A stretch of 64,000 nt of DNA, taken from Candidatus Acutalibacter stercorigallinarum. GTDB lineage: Bacteria > Bacillota > Clostridia > Oscillospirales > Acutalibacteraceae. This document shows, piece by piece, positions 40,446 to 49,338 of this stretch. The number at the start of each line of letters is the position of its first letter. Position 1 is the stretch's first letter. The stretch covers positions 24,345 to 88,344 of the forward strand of contig DXIW01000021.1 in the NCBI GenBank assembly GCA_019112625.1. The letters are read 5' to 3'. The notes beneath the pieces were generated by a model. It was given only the letters and a program-made list of their open reading frames with translations, was not told the origin of the DNA and did no database searches. A program made the translations under genes and the position numbers.

Positions 40446-41221
40446 AAAAGCTGCCAGAAATCCTTCCGGAATACCGTATTCAAAAATCTGAGCAAGAGCC
40501 ATTCCCGGTTGTTTGGGAGGAGCTTTGGGGATTGTTTATCATTCCGCGGGAAGGCGAACGCCTGACTTGGGCCAGGTATGATCCCGACACCCGCAAATGC
40601 GCGGAGTGGAGCGAAATGGCCGTGCTCGGGAAAGCGCAGGTACACGGTGTGGAAGGGGTCGAGATCAGAGAGGACCGGCACGATCATTTCGGGCCGGGCT
40701 AAGATGATCGGAAGCACTATTATGTGGCCCAGCTCACCGATACGCATTGCCGCATCCTGGCGGAGATTTACCTTCGGGATGGAGTGCGGAAGTATCTTAC
40801 CTTTTTAGACGGGGACCCCTTCCTTGTGGAGTGGGGCTATGGGGAAAACAACTGCGGCAGAGAGATCCACGGACTGCCTGAGGGCAGGATCGCGGAACAG
40901 GATGGGAGGCTTACAGCCGAAAACACGGAGCAGTTATGGGACCTTGTGGGCCGGTACAGCGTCTCTCTGTTGGGAAAAACATACGATACGGTAAGAGCGC
41001 TCAGCCTGGATTCCTATGAGGGGCAGTATGTCGCCTGTGAACAGTATTTGGACCGGGAGGGACGTACCGTATTGTGGCGCAGGTTCAACCGGGACGACTG
41101 GAATGTCGGCCGCGGCCAAAAGAAATGGAGCGAGCGGTACCCAGACCATGACCGGCTGCTCATCAACGGCACGGTCTATACCCACTGGTATGACTGCATT
41201 ACGGATCATATCCTTCCATAA
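40442..41221 (+). pseudogene. Unknown protein coupled to the ECF sigma gene, interrupted by a TAA
   Basis: One frame runs from the ATG at 40442 to 41221, broken only by TAA at 40700-40702 (HDHFGPG-stop-DDRKHYYVAQLTD). Without it the product would be 258 residues, soluble, rich in Trp, Tyr and acidic residues, with no membrane segment. Translational coupling to the sigma gene suggests an anti-sigma or target function, but no anti-sigma motif was recognised. The track splits it into 40421-40702 and 40724-41221. A point mutation is the simplest reading. Confidence 0.7.
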
Positions 41222-41257
41222 AAGAGAGAAGGCAGAGAAATCTGCCTTCTCTCTTTT
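41220..41257. terminator. Bidirectional terminator
   Basis: A 17-base-pair perfect stem AAAAGAGAGAAGGCAGA with loop GAAA and T-rich end, between convergent genes. Confidence 0.9.
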
Positions 41258-41341
41258 GTGTGGGTGAGAAAATGATGCTGGGAAATTTTTCTGGGAAAGT
41301 TGGTCGCTGCAGGCAACATACACCCTCACCGCAAGCAGCGG

Positions 41342-42646
41342 TCAAACCGCCACAGGAACCACCCGCCACTCCCCCCGGATCTTCTCAATGTCCACAGCGG
41401 ACAGCAGTTTCTTTTCCGCCAGGGCTGCGGCCAGCTTCTCAAAAAACTCCCGGTTGGTGGAGATGACCTCCTTGGCTTTGCGGTAATACCGCTCCACTTC
41501 GGCCGCTGCCGCCTGTTCCAGGCTGGCTTTGAGATGCTCAGACTCGGAATAGCCCCGCGAGTAGAAGGAAAACCCGTTGATACAGGTATCGGAGAGCAGC
41601 TCTCTCTCCTTGTCAAAAGCATGGTCCAAATCACTGGAACAGCCAATGTCGGGGAGCCCGAATTTCTGCTCCATGGCCGCCGGCCCTCCCAGGGCGCTCA
41701 CAATCCGACTTTTTTGCCAATCTAGGAGGGACATACCTTGGGTGCGGAAATAGCTGGTAACCCCTCCCACCTTCTGCCTTCCGCTGCCGACGTACACAAA
41801 GGTCACGCTTCCCGGACAGAGCACCTCGGAAACCAGGGCATGGCCGGCCTCATGGTAGACCATCTGGGAAGCCATGTGATGGGGATCGGTGTAGTGGCGG
41901 AGAAAATCCTCCTGCCCATCCCCGTGAAAATCCATCTCAAAAACCGTGCGCAGGCAAGCTTTCAAAACGTGCTCCATTGTAATGTGTTCCGCTCGTTCGT
42001 ACCCGGCGGACAACCCGGCCTCGTTGATGACGGTTTCCAAGTCGGCGCAGGAGTGCCCGTTCATAATCCTCGCGATGACGGCGGGGTCAACTCCCTCCAC
42101 AAAGCGCTTGGATTTTAGGTAGTAGGCAACAATTTCGATGGCGTCCTCCCCCTTAGGGGCCTCTACCTCGATGGTGCGGTCAAACCGGCCCGCCCGCTGC
42201 AGGGAATCGGGGAGACAGTCGGTGTCGTTGGCGGTGGCCAAAACGAACACCTCCTTGCCTTTTGTCTCATCGATGCAGGACTGCACCGTGACGTACTCCT
42301 CCGCGTCGGGGTGGTTCTCGTCCCCGTTGGCGAACTTGTCCATGTCGTCCAGGAACACGATGGAGGGAGCATTCTCCGCGGCCTTTTCAAAGGTGGCCTT
42401 GATCTTCTTGACAAAGTCGCCGTTGGGCTCGTCCTTCCGGCAGCGGAACACAGGCCGCCCGCTCTCCTCTATGACGGCGCTGGCCATCAGGGATTTGCCC
42501 ACCCCTGGCTCCCCGTAGAGCAGCAGCCCCCTGGGGGCGGAGACTCCCAGCTTGTCATAGAATTCCCGATTTTTCAGCGTGTCGCTGATTTGCATGAGCT
42601 CTTGCTTGAGGGACGCGTACCCGATGATCCTGTCAAACGCTTTCAT
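41342..42646 (-). CDS. Soluble FtsH-like AAA protease (AAA plus M41)
   Basis: A 434-residue ATPase-protease without membrane segments. The ATG at 42646 is eight bases after AAAGGA. The AAA module starts almost at once: Walker A GEPGVGKS (45-52), Walker B IVFLDDMD (96-103), arginine-finger region LQRAGRFDR. The M41-type site is HEAGH (265-269), and CSSDLDHA carries a possible third ligand. FtsH normally has two membrane helices; their absence here and the divergent WYL/nuclease operon suggest a specialised cytoplasmic protease in a stress or defence module. Confidence 0.88.
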   Translation of the reverse strand: MKAFDRIIGYASLKQELMQISDTLKNREFYDKLGVSAPRGLLLYGEPGVGKSLMASAVIEESGRPVFRCRKDEPNGDFVKKIKATFEKAAENAPSIVFLDDMDKFANGDENHPDAEEYVTVQSCIDETKGKEVFVLATANDTDCLPDSLQRAGRFDRTIEVEAPKGEDAIEIVAYYLKSKRFVEGVDPAVIARIMNGHSCADLETVINEAGLSAGYERAEHITMEHVLKACLRTVFEMDFHGDGQEDFLRHYTDPHHMASQMVYHEAGHALVSEVLCPGSVTFVYVGSGRQKVGGVTSYFRTQGMSLLDWQKSRIVSALGGPAAMEQKFGLPDIGCSSDLDHAFDKERELLSDTCINGFSFYSRGYSESEHLKASLEQAAAAEVERYYRKAKEVISTNREFFEKLAAALAEKKLLSAVDIEKIRGEWRVVPVAV

Positions 42647-42718
42647 AAAAACCATCCTTTCGTGTTGTTGTGACGAAAGGATACCACGGCCCATGTCCAT
42701 TTTTTCTCCCATGGCCTC

Positions 42719-42747
42719 TTGTAGAATACAGTCGATGGGATTACAAT
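42719..42747 (+). promoter_or_regulatory. Promoter of the WYL operon
   Basis: TTGTAG, 17-base spacer, TACAAT, 20 bases before the ATG. The protease gene reads away from the same 121-base gap. Confidence 0.72.
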
Positions 42748-42767
42748 AGAATCATGAGGTGATGCAC

Positions 42768-43823
42768 ATGGCAGCCGCGCAGCCCAAAAAGATGCTGATC
42801 ATGCATATTCTGGGCATTTTGCGAAAATACACCGACGAGGACCACCGTCTCAGCCAAAAGGAGATCGGGGAAATCTTAAAGAACGAATACGATATGGTGG
42901 TGGACCGAAAGTCCATCAAGCGGAACCTGATGGACCTGATAGACCTGGGGTTCGAGATCGAGTACAGCGAGTCGGTGCGCTTGGTGCCAAACAAGGTAAC
43001 AGGCCAGCTGGAGGAGAACTGCTTCCTCTCCGACTTTTACCTGGTCCGGGATTTTACCGACAGCGAGCTGCGGCTGCTCATCGACAGCCTGCTGTTCTCC
43101 AAGCACATCCCCTACAGCCAGTGCAAAGAGCTCATCGGCAAGCTGGAGGGCCTGTCCAACCGGTATTTCCGGGCCAGGGTGGGGCACATCCGCACCATGC
43201 CGGACCTGTCCCTCCACAGCCAGCAGTTGTTTTACACCATCGAGGTGCTGGACGAGGCCATCGGCAAGGGGCGGCAGGTGTCCTTTACCTACAACAGCTA
43301 CGGCACCGACAAGAAGCTCCACCCCCGCCGGGACAGCGCCGGGAACGTCCGGGAGTACATCGTCAACCCCTACCAGATCGCCGCGGCCAACGGGCGGTAT
43401 TACCTGATCTGCAACTACGACAAGTACGACAACGTGGCCCACTACCGGCTGGACCGGATCACAAACATAAAATTGCTGCCCACCCCCGCCAAGCCCATGG
43501 AACAGGTGAAAGGGCTGGAGCACGGCTTCGATCTGCCCCGTCACATGGCGGAGCACGTCTATCTATTCGCGGGGGAAAGCGGGCCGGTGACCTTCCGGGC
43601 CAAAAAGTACCTGCTCAACGACATCCTCGACTGGTTCGGGGGCGGCGTCACCTTCTTTGACGAGACCGAGGAGGAGGTCAGCGTCCGGGTGCGGGTGAAC
43701 TACGCCGCCATGCGCCGCTGGGCGCTGCAATACGCCCTCCACGCGAAGCTACTGTCGCCGGAGTCGTTGGTAAAGCAGGTGCGGGAGGACATCCGGGCGG
43801 CTATGGAGAATTACGGGGAGTAA
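42768..43823 (+). CDS. WYL-domain transcriptional regulator
   Basis: A 351-residue regulator from the ATG at 42768 (GAGG eight bases before). An N-terminal winged helix (LSQKEIGEILKNEYDMVVDRKSIKRNLMDLID) is followed by the WYL domain (QVSFTYNSYGTDKKLHPRR, IVNPYQIAAANGRYYLICN, HYRLDRITNIKLL) and a WCX-like C-terminal part. WYL regulators bind nucleic acids or nucleotides and often control phage defence genes (BrxR/CapW type). It is 15 bases from the PD-(D/E)XK gene and divergent from the FtsH-like protease, probably controlling both. Confidence 0.92.
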   Translation: MAAAQPKKMLIMHILGILRKYTDEDHRLSQKEIGEILKNEYDMVVDRKSIKRNLMDLIDLGFEIEYSESVRLVPNKVTGQLEENCFLSDFYLVRDFTDSELRLLIDSLLFSKHIPYSQCKELIGKLEGLSNRYFRARVGHIRTMPDLSLHSQQLFYTIEVLDEAIGKGRQVSFTYNSYGTDKKLHPRRDSAGNVREYIVNPYQIAAANGRYYLICNYDKYDNVAHYRLDRITNIKLLPTPAKPMEQVKGLEHGFDLPRHMAEHVYLFAGESGPVTFRAKKYLLNDILDWFGGGVTFFDETEEEVSVRVRVNYAAMRRWALQYALHAKLLSPESLVKQVREDIRAAMENYGE

Positions 43824-43838
43824 AGGCGGGAAGAGAAA

Positions 43839-44966
43839 ATGGAAGAGAATACGTCGAAGTATGAACGCCTGTTTCAAACAATCCAAGAACGCATGCAGCA
43901 TGGCCCCGTCAGGACTGAGAAAAGCAACACGTTCAATATTTTCCGGGTTTTGGGTATCGCGGACAAAGAGGTCTTGCTCTGCAGGCTGCTGGGGGATCTG
44001 TTGGCTCCCAACGGTTCCCACGGATTAAACGAAAAGCCGCTCCTGGCTTTTCTGGAGCAGCTCAACATAGCGGACCAATTTCCGCTGGACGCAGTCAAAA
44101 GAGCTTACACGGTTTTGGAAGAGGCTGTGGACGGCGACCGCAGAGCGGACATTGTCATTCACATAGGGGATGGGGTCATTCCCATAGAGGTAAAGATCTG
44201 GGCTGGGGACCAGGCCAGTCAGCTTTACGACTATTACCAGTATTTCGCCAAAGTGAGGCCCCAGAACAAGACACGGAAGATCTACTATCTTACCCCGAGC
44301 GGACGTGCCCCCTCGGACATCAGTATCAGCAGCCCGGATAATCACCAGCGGCTGTCGCCCGGGCAATACCAGTGCCTGTCTTTCCGCAAGGACGTTTCCG
44401 AGTGGATCAACCGCTTGCTTGGGAAATGCGGCGGCAGCTTAGGCGAGATTTTGCGGCAGTTTCAAGAGGTGATAAACGATATGTGCAGCGAGGATACGAT
44501 CTTACGGATCATCAAGGAAGCCGTTCATTTAGGAGAGGGACACTTTGAAAGGAACAGCAGCCTGGAGGCGCTGCTCCTGATTTTAGAGGCCAACAAAACA
44601 AATGAGTTGTGGAGGGCAATTCGAAAAGAATACCTGCGCCAGAATTTGCAATTCGACAAAACCAAGTATCAGCTGGTAGACGTTTCGGAGGAAGAAAAGA
44701 GACACGCTATTTTCGCCGTAAGAGCCGTGGAGACCGGGAAACAGATCGCCTGGATCTGCGTGGACACCAACTTGTACATCGTGGCGAACGCCCTGAAGCC
44801 GGAGTACGAAAACCAGCCCGAATGGGTAAAAGAGAACGGCTCTGTCTGGCGGTACGTAAGTCCCCGTGGCGGCAACGAGTGTTTTCCCTTAAGAAATCCC
44901 ACCACCAGTATCATAACGGAGTCCACCCTCGAGATTGGAGACCTCCTGGACCAGATTTCATTCTGA
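43839..44966 (+). CDS. PD-(D/E)XK nuclease-superfamily protein (PDDEXK_4-like)
   Basis: A 375-residue soluble protein. The nuclease core shows DRRADIVIHIGDGVIPIEVKIWAGDQASQLYDYYQYF: Asp104, Glu117 and Lys119 form the D-(x)n-ExK signature, preceded by the helix KEVLLCRLLGDLLAPNGSHG typical of this family. The C-terminal half is unassigned. In one operon with the WYL regulator and ended by a terminator. A DNA- or RNA-cleaving defence effector is plausible; the target and trigger are unknown. Confidence 0.85.
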   Translation: MEENTSKYERLFQTIQERMQHGPVRTEKSNTFNIFRVLGIADKEVLLCRLLGDLLAPNGSHGLNEKPLLAFLEQLNIADQFPLDAVKRAYTVLEEAVDGDRRADIVIHIGDGVIPIEVKIWAGDQASQLYDYYQYFAKVRPQNKTRKIYYLTPSGRAPSDISISSPDNHQRLSPGQYQCLSFRKDVSEWINRLLGKCGGSLGEILRQFQEVINDMCSEDTILRIIKEAVHLGEGHFERNSSLEALLLILEANKTNELWRAIRKEYLRQNLQFDKTKYQLVDVSEEEKRHAIFAVRAVETGKQIAWICVDTNLYIVANALKPEYENQPEWVKENGSVWRYVSPRGGNECFPLRNPTTSIITESTLEIGDLLDQISF

Positions 44967-44975
44967 ATGTCAATA

Positions 44976-45019
44976 GACAGGCTGGAACACCTTCGCGGTG
45001 ATCCATCCTGTCTTTTTTT
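44976..45019 (+). terminator. Intrinsic terminator of the WYL operon
   Basis: GACAGG...ACC / GGT...CCTGTC stem with two mismatches, followed by seven T. Confidence 0.88.
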
Positions 45020-45096
45020 GATACAACAGGGCTGCTGATGTCCCAAATTTTCCCCATACCCTGTGCTATTCTTTTCCCAGAAAGGGGGAAGGCGCT

Positions 45097-46047
45097 ATGG
45101 AATGGAACTGCGCCCATTGTAGCAGCCAATGCCTGCGGGAGATGGAGGACTCCATCTGTGTGTTTGTGAAGGATTTTTCCCACGTGCCATTTCCCAGGGA
45201 GGAGGCCAGAGCCTATTGGAGGAAGTATAAAAAGCTGCCCACCTTGCGGTTTTGCCTGCCGGAGGGGCGGTACCTCATGGTCCGGCAGGTGGGGCCGCTG
45301 TTTGAAAGATTAGGGCACCTGTGCTACGGCATGGCGGAGGTAAATCATTTTGTGGATTTCCCGCGGACCAGCTGGGCAGGGTATTACGACTACTGGAATG
45401 AGAGAAATGCCATCCCGCCCCAATATCACTCCCTTGGCCGGGATGGCAGTTTTACAGCGGAGGGGTACGCATTGGTCCGCGGGGAACCCCAGCGGATCGA
45501 TGGGAAATGGCAGGAGAAGTACACGCTGATCGACCGGACGGGTGAGAATACCAGCGGGAATTTCTTTCAGTACATGGATCGTTGTGCGTTCTTTGATGAC
45601 CTGCTGGGTTACAGCGTCCGCATCGGGAAGCGATACGGCTTTGCGGACTATACCGGACAGCTCCTTGTCCCTTGCCAGTATGAAAAGGAGATCCACCTGT
45701 TTCCCGTGGCAGGGCGGTACCAGTTTGTGCAGGGGGAGGAGGGGCGCGGCGTGGTTCCCTTGCCGGGAGCCGGCCCCGGCGAGGACGCCCTCTATCAGGC
45801 AATCCAGAGGCATTGGGAACAGGAGACCCTGGAGCAGCGCCCCGACCCCTTGGGGGAGAGCGCAGAACATTTTCTCCGGGAGACGGGCCTGTTTGAGGAG
45901 CCCATCCGGAAGGAGCAGGGCAGGGACCCGGCCCGCCCGAATTCCCGCCATTTCAGGGTGGGACTGCAGCCTGGCCATTGGGCGATTTTGCGCTGTACGT
46001 GGGCGGAAAGCGCGGCTGACTACATGTGTGCCCACCTTGCTTTGTAG
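45097..46047 (+). CDS. Unknown soluble protein with WG-like segment
   Basis: A 316-residue protein with GGGGGAAGG before the ATG. It begins with a Cys-rich piece (CAHCSSQC) and contains RYGFADYTGQLLVPCQYEKEI, which resembles a WG (KWG/leptospira) repeat unit, and IDRTGENTSGNFFQYMD, a weaker one. No signal or membrane segment. Stand-alone gene between the WYL-operon terminator and a convergent terminator. I do not recognise the family; it may be part of the same accessory island. Confidence 0.7.
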   Translation: MEWNCAHCSSQCLREMEDSICVFVKDFSHVPFPREEARAYWRKYKKLPTLRFCLPEGRYLMVRQVGPLFERLGHLCYGMAEVNHFVDFPRTSWAGYYDYWNERNAIPPQYHSLGRDGSFTAEGYALVRGEPQRIDGKWQEKYTLIDRTGENTSGNFFQYMDRCAFFDDLLGYSVRIGKRYGFADYTGQLLVPCQYEKEIHLFPVAGRYQFVQGEEGRGVVPLPGAGPGEDALYQAIQRHWEQETLEQRPDPLGESAEHFLRETGLFEEPIRKEQGRDPARPNSRHFRVGLQPGHWAILRCTWAESAADYMCAHLAL

Positions 46048-46163
46048 GTGACAAAGAATCCGCAAATAAGGCTGGAAAAGTAAAACGGAAAAGTGCGATG
46101 AGATTTTATGCGAAGGCCCCTCCCCCCTGCAAAAGGCCCCCTCCCCACCCCACGCTTTCCAAG

Positions 46164-46192
46164 AAAAAAGCCTCCCAGCGGGAGGCTTTTTT
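46164..46192. terminator. Bidirectional terminator
   Basis: AAAAAAGCCTCCC-AGC-GGGAGGCTTTTTT, between convergent genes. Confidence 0.92.
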
Positions 46193-46199
46193 CATATTC

Positions 46200-46790
46200 T
46201 TAGGCTTTATGGCCTGGCTTGGGGTTCCGGTGGGTGCTGGGGAACCACACCGCGGGGGTGAGGATGGAATACCCCATGGCCACCTCGTCCGTGGGGTTGG
46301 AGAGGATGTGGGGCAGGTTGGAGCGGATCAGGGTGGTGTCCCCGGCCTCCAGGTGGACGGGCTTCCCGTCGATGATCACGTCCACGGCGCCCCGCTCCAG
46401 CAGGACAATCTCCTCGCTGGGGTGGATCACCGGCAGCTCCCCGTCCACGCTGCGGGGCGCCAGCTCGAACCGGGCCACCAGGGACTGGGGCTCAAATTCC
46501 CCGGTGGGCATGGGGGACATGATCTGGTAGCGCACGTTGGAGTTTGGCTGGGACAGCTGGATCATCTCCTCCTTGCGCAAAGTCAGGCTGCCGTGGGGCT
46601 CGTCCCCCAAAAACAGGTAGGTGGGGACCCCCAGGGCGCCGCTGATCTTCCGCAGGGTGGACAGGGAGGGGTCGGTGAGGTTGCGCTCGATCTGGGAGAT
46701 GTACCCGATGGAAAGGCCGGTCTTTTCCGCCAATTCCTTCAGGGTGATCTCCTGCCGTTTTCGGATGGAGCGGATCTGATCTCCTAGCAT
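46200..46790 (-). CDS. XRE-family regulator with cupin sensor domain
   Basis: A 196-residue regulator. HTH: ITLKELAEKTGLSIGYISQIERNLTDPSLSTLRKIS. C-terminal cupin: LPVIHPSEEIVLLERGAVDVIIDGKPVHLEAGDTTLI. This architecture (PuuR/SutR type) senses small metabolites. Divergent from the epimerase/DUF819/peptidase operon, which it probably controls, with a dipeptide or amino-acid ligand by inference. Confidence 0.92.
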   Translation of the reverse strand: MLGDQIRSIRKRQEITLKELAEKTGLSIGYISQIERNLTDPSLSTLRKISGALGVPTYLFLGDEPHGSLTLRKEEMIQLSQPNSNVRYQIMSPMPTGEFEPQSLVARFELAPRSVDGELPVIHPSEEIVLLERGAVDVIIDGKPVHLEAGDTTLIRSNLPHILSNPTDEVAMGYSILTPAVWFPSTHRNPKPGHKA

Positions 46791-46838
46791 GTGGGACCTC
46801 CCGTTTCACTGTGGTAAAAATCGCGTTGCATTTCGTCT

Positions 46839-46867
46839 ATTATACCATGGGAAAAAAGAAGCGTCAA
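46839..46867 (-). promoter_or_regulatory. Promoter of the XRE-cupin gene
   Basis: Minus strand TTGACG, 17-base spacer, TATAAT, about 50 bases before the ATG. Confidence 0.82.
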
Positions 46868-46974
46868 CGGCGGCGGATTTTATGTTATATCTAAAAAATG
46901 AAAAGCGGGAGCAGCTGAAAATTCCGGTATAGCTGAAAAAATCAGCGAAAAAGTGAAATATTTCGAAAATATGC

Positions 46975-47003
46975 TTGACGATAGATTTTGAAAATAGTAA
47001 AAT
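46975..47003 (+). promoter_or_regulatory. Promoter of the epimerase operon
   Basis: TTGACG, 17-base spacer, TAAAAT. A near-palindrome ATATTTCGAAAATAT just upstream (46958-46972) may bind the XRE-cupin regulator. Confidence 0.75.
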
Positions 47004-47029
47004 CATTAAAAACTGGAGGAGGCAGCGAT

Positions 47030-48103
47030 ATGAAACTCATCGACATGAAAGTAGAGCTCATCAAGATCCCCCTGAAGAAGCCCTTCCGCATCGCTTTCGC
47101 GGTGCAGGACCACTCGGTGAACGTGCTGGTAAAGCTCATCACCGACGAGGGCCTCTGGGGCATCGGCGAGGCGGCACCCTTCGAGCCCGTCACCGGCGAA
47201 AACGCCAACACGGTGCTGGAGGTCTTAAAGCTCTTCAAGCAGGGCCTTCTGGGCCGGGACCCCATGGACTTGGAGGGCATCCACCAGATGATGGACAACC
47301 TCATCAGCGGCAACACCGCCGCCAAGGCCGCGGTGGACATCGCCCTGTACGACATCCGGGGCAAGGCCATGGGCCAGCCCCTGTACAAGGTGCTGGGGGG
47401 CAGCCAGAACCAGATCGTCACCGATATGACCATCGGCATCGATAAGCCGGAGCTCATGGCCCAGGAGGCCAGGGAGCGGGTGGAGCGGGACGGCTTCACC
47501 ATTCTCAAGGTGAAAGCCGGCATCTGCCCCCAGGACGACATCCGGGCCCTCACCCTCATCCGGGAGGCGGTGGGCCCCAAGGTGCGTCTGCGGGTAGACG
47601 CCAACCAGGGCTACACCGTGGCCGACGCGGTGCGCACCCTGAAGGCCTTTGAGCAGCTGGGGGTGGAGGCCGTGGAGCAGTGTCTGCCCTGGTGGGACGT
47701 GGAGGGCGCGCGCCTGGTGCGCTCCAAGGTGGATATGAAGATCATGCTGGACGAGTCCATCCACTCCCCGGTGGACGCCGCCCGAGCCTGCCGCTTGGAG
47801 GCCGCGGACATCCTCAACATCAAGCTGATGAAGTGCGGCGGCCTGTACCCGGCGGAGAAGATCAACGCCGTGGCCGAGGCCAACCATGTGACCTGCATGG
47901 TAGGCTGCATGCTGGAGACCAAGGTGGCTATCGCCGCGGGGGTGGCCCTGGTGGCGGCCAAATCCAACATCACCGAGGCGGACTGCGACAGCTTTATGTA
48001 CGCTGTAGACCCGGAGATGGGCATGCCAGGCGGCTTCTCTGTGGAGGGCGGGGTGTACACCCTGTCGGACAAGCCCGGCCTGGGCCTGGACTTCGACTTT
48101 TAA
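47030..48103 (+). CDS. Dipeptide epimerase (enolase superfamily, Ala-Glu epimerase type)
   Basis: A 357-residue enzyme from the ATG at 47030 (GGAGGAGG upstream; the track start at 46988 overlaps the -10). Catalytic pattern of the muconate-lactonising subgroup: TILKVKAG (Lys160/Lys162), RVDANQG (Asp190), Glu216, LDES (Asp241), NIKLMKCGG (Lys265/Lys268). The DxD-poor LDES and MKCGG signatures fit L-Ala-D/L-Glu-type epimerases, which recycle cell-wall peptides or process D-residue dipeptides. First gene of an operon with a DUF819 permease and a peptidase. Confidence 0.88.
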   Translation: MKLIDMKVELIKIPLKKPFRIAFAVQDHSVNVLVKLITDEGLWGIGEAAPFEPVTGENANTVLEVLKLFKQGLLGRDPMDLEGIHQMMDNLISGNTAAKAAVDIALYDIRGKAMGQPLYKVLGGSQNQIVTDMTIGIDKPELMAQEARERVERDGFTILKVKAGICPQDDIRALTLIREAVGPKVRLRVDANQGYTVADAVRTLKAFEQLGVEAVEQCLPWWDVEGARLVRSKVDMKIMLDESIHSPVDAARACRLEAADILNIKLMKCGGLYPAEKINAVAEANHVTCMVGCMLETKVAIAAGVALVAAKSNITEADCDSFMYAVDPEMGMPGGFSVEGGVYTLSDKPGLGLDFDF

Positions 48104-48133
48104 CTGTGCCATAATAGAAAGGGGAAAATGCGT

Positions 48134-49303
48134 ATGAACGGGACATTGTTCTCGTCGGAGGGGGCGCTGCTGTTCGTCATCTTCGGCGTGGTGGCCCTGG
48201 GACTGTGGCTGCAGCGGTTCAAGGTGTTCAAGACTCTGGGCCCGGCGCTGACCGTGATCGTAACGGGCATTTTGCTTTCCAACCTGAAGGTGGTGCCCAC
48301 CTCCAGCACCACTTACGACGCTGTCAGCAACTACTGCGTACCGCTGTCGGTGTCCATCTGCCTGCTGAGCCTGGACCTGCGGCAGATGCGTAAGCTCACC
48401 AAAGAGCCGGTGATCGCCCTCATCTCCGCCGTGTGCAGCGTGTGCCTGGTGGCGCTGGTGTTCGGCGTGATCTTCGCCGGGAAGATCGACGAGGGCTGGA
48501 AGGTGTCCGGCATGTTTGTGGGCACCTATACGGGGGGCAGCTCCAACCTGACCGCCATCGCGGTAGGGCTCAACGCCGCCAAGACCACCATCGCCTCGGC
48601 CAACGCCGCGGACTATGTGGTGGGCATCCCTACCATGATCCTCATGTTCGCGGCCCCGGCCATCTACAAGGGCTCGAAGAAGCTGAAAAAGCTGTGGCCC
48701 TACGACATGACCCAGGAAGAGCTGCTGGGGGAGGGGGACCACGAGGAGCTGATGGCCTCGAAGGAGTGGTCCATCCTGGAGATCGCCTGCCTGCTGGCCA
48801 TTGGCTTTGGCACGGTGTGGGTCTCCACCCTGATCTCCAACGCGGTATTCGGCGAGGATTTCCGCAGCGCGGGGCGCATCCTGCTCATCACCACCTTCTC
48901 CATCCTGCTGGCCCAGGTGCCGGCCGTGCGGAAACTGCGGGGCAATTTCGACCTGGGGCTGTTTGTGGCCCTGCTGTTCCTCAGCACCATCGGCTTTGCC
49001 GTGGACCTGATGCAGTTCTTTGGCTCGACTTTCTATATCACCCTGTTCTGCTTCTGTGTGATTTTGTTCAGCTGCCTGCTGCACCTGCTCATCACCCGGC
49101 TGCTGAAGATCCGGTTCGAGTATGTGCTGCTGTCCATCGTGGGCTGCATCGCCGACGGCCCCACTGCGGCCCTGGTGGCTTCCAGCGCCCAGTGGAAAAT
49201 CCTTATCAACATCGGCCTGCTTATGGGCGTGCTGGCGGGCGCCCTGGGAAATTATGTGGGCATCTCCGTGGCCTACGCCATCCGGGCCATCGTAGGGGGA
49301 TGA
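48134..49303 (+). CDS. DUF819-family membrane protein (YjcL-like)
   Basis: A 389-residue integral membrane protein with about ten segments. The ATG at 48134 is nine bases after AAGGGG; the ATG at 48128 is too close. Motifs GTYTGGSSNLTAIAVGLNA and IADGPTAALVASS are typical of DUF819. Position between a dipeptide epimerase and a CocE-type peptidase makes it a candidate dipeptide or amino-acid transporter; transport has not been shown from sequence. Confidence 0.88.
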   Translation: MNGTLFSSEGALLFVIFGVVALGLWLQRFKVFKTLGPALTVIVTGILLSNLKVVPTSSTTYDAVSNYCVPLSVSICLLSLDLRQMRKLTKEPVIALISAVCSVCLVALVFGVIFAGKIDEGWKVSGMFVGTYTGGSSNLTAIAVGLNAAKTTIASANAADYVVGIPTMILMFAAPAIYKGSKKLKKLWPYDMTQEELLGEGDHEELMASKEWSILEIACLLAIGFGTVWVSTLISNAVFGEDFRSAGRILLITTFSILLAQVPAVRKLRGNFDLGLFVALLFLSTIGFAVDLMQFFGSTFYITLFCFCVILFSCLLHLLITRLLKIRFEYVLLSIVGCIADGPTAALVASSAQWKILINIGLLMGVLAGALGNYVGISVAYAIRAIVGG

Positions 49304-49338
49304 CCCTGTCCTGAAAGGAAACGAAAGGTGGGAGACCT

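Noticed and set aside
40700-40702. Programmed readthrough or recoding of the TAA in the sigma-linked gene
   Set aside because: No recoding signal was recognised and the adjacent sigma gene is also broken, so mutation is simpler.
47225-49084. 619-residue minus-strand ORF across the epimerase and DUF819 genes
   Set aside because: Spans two real genes on the other strand and is His/Gln-rich filler.
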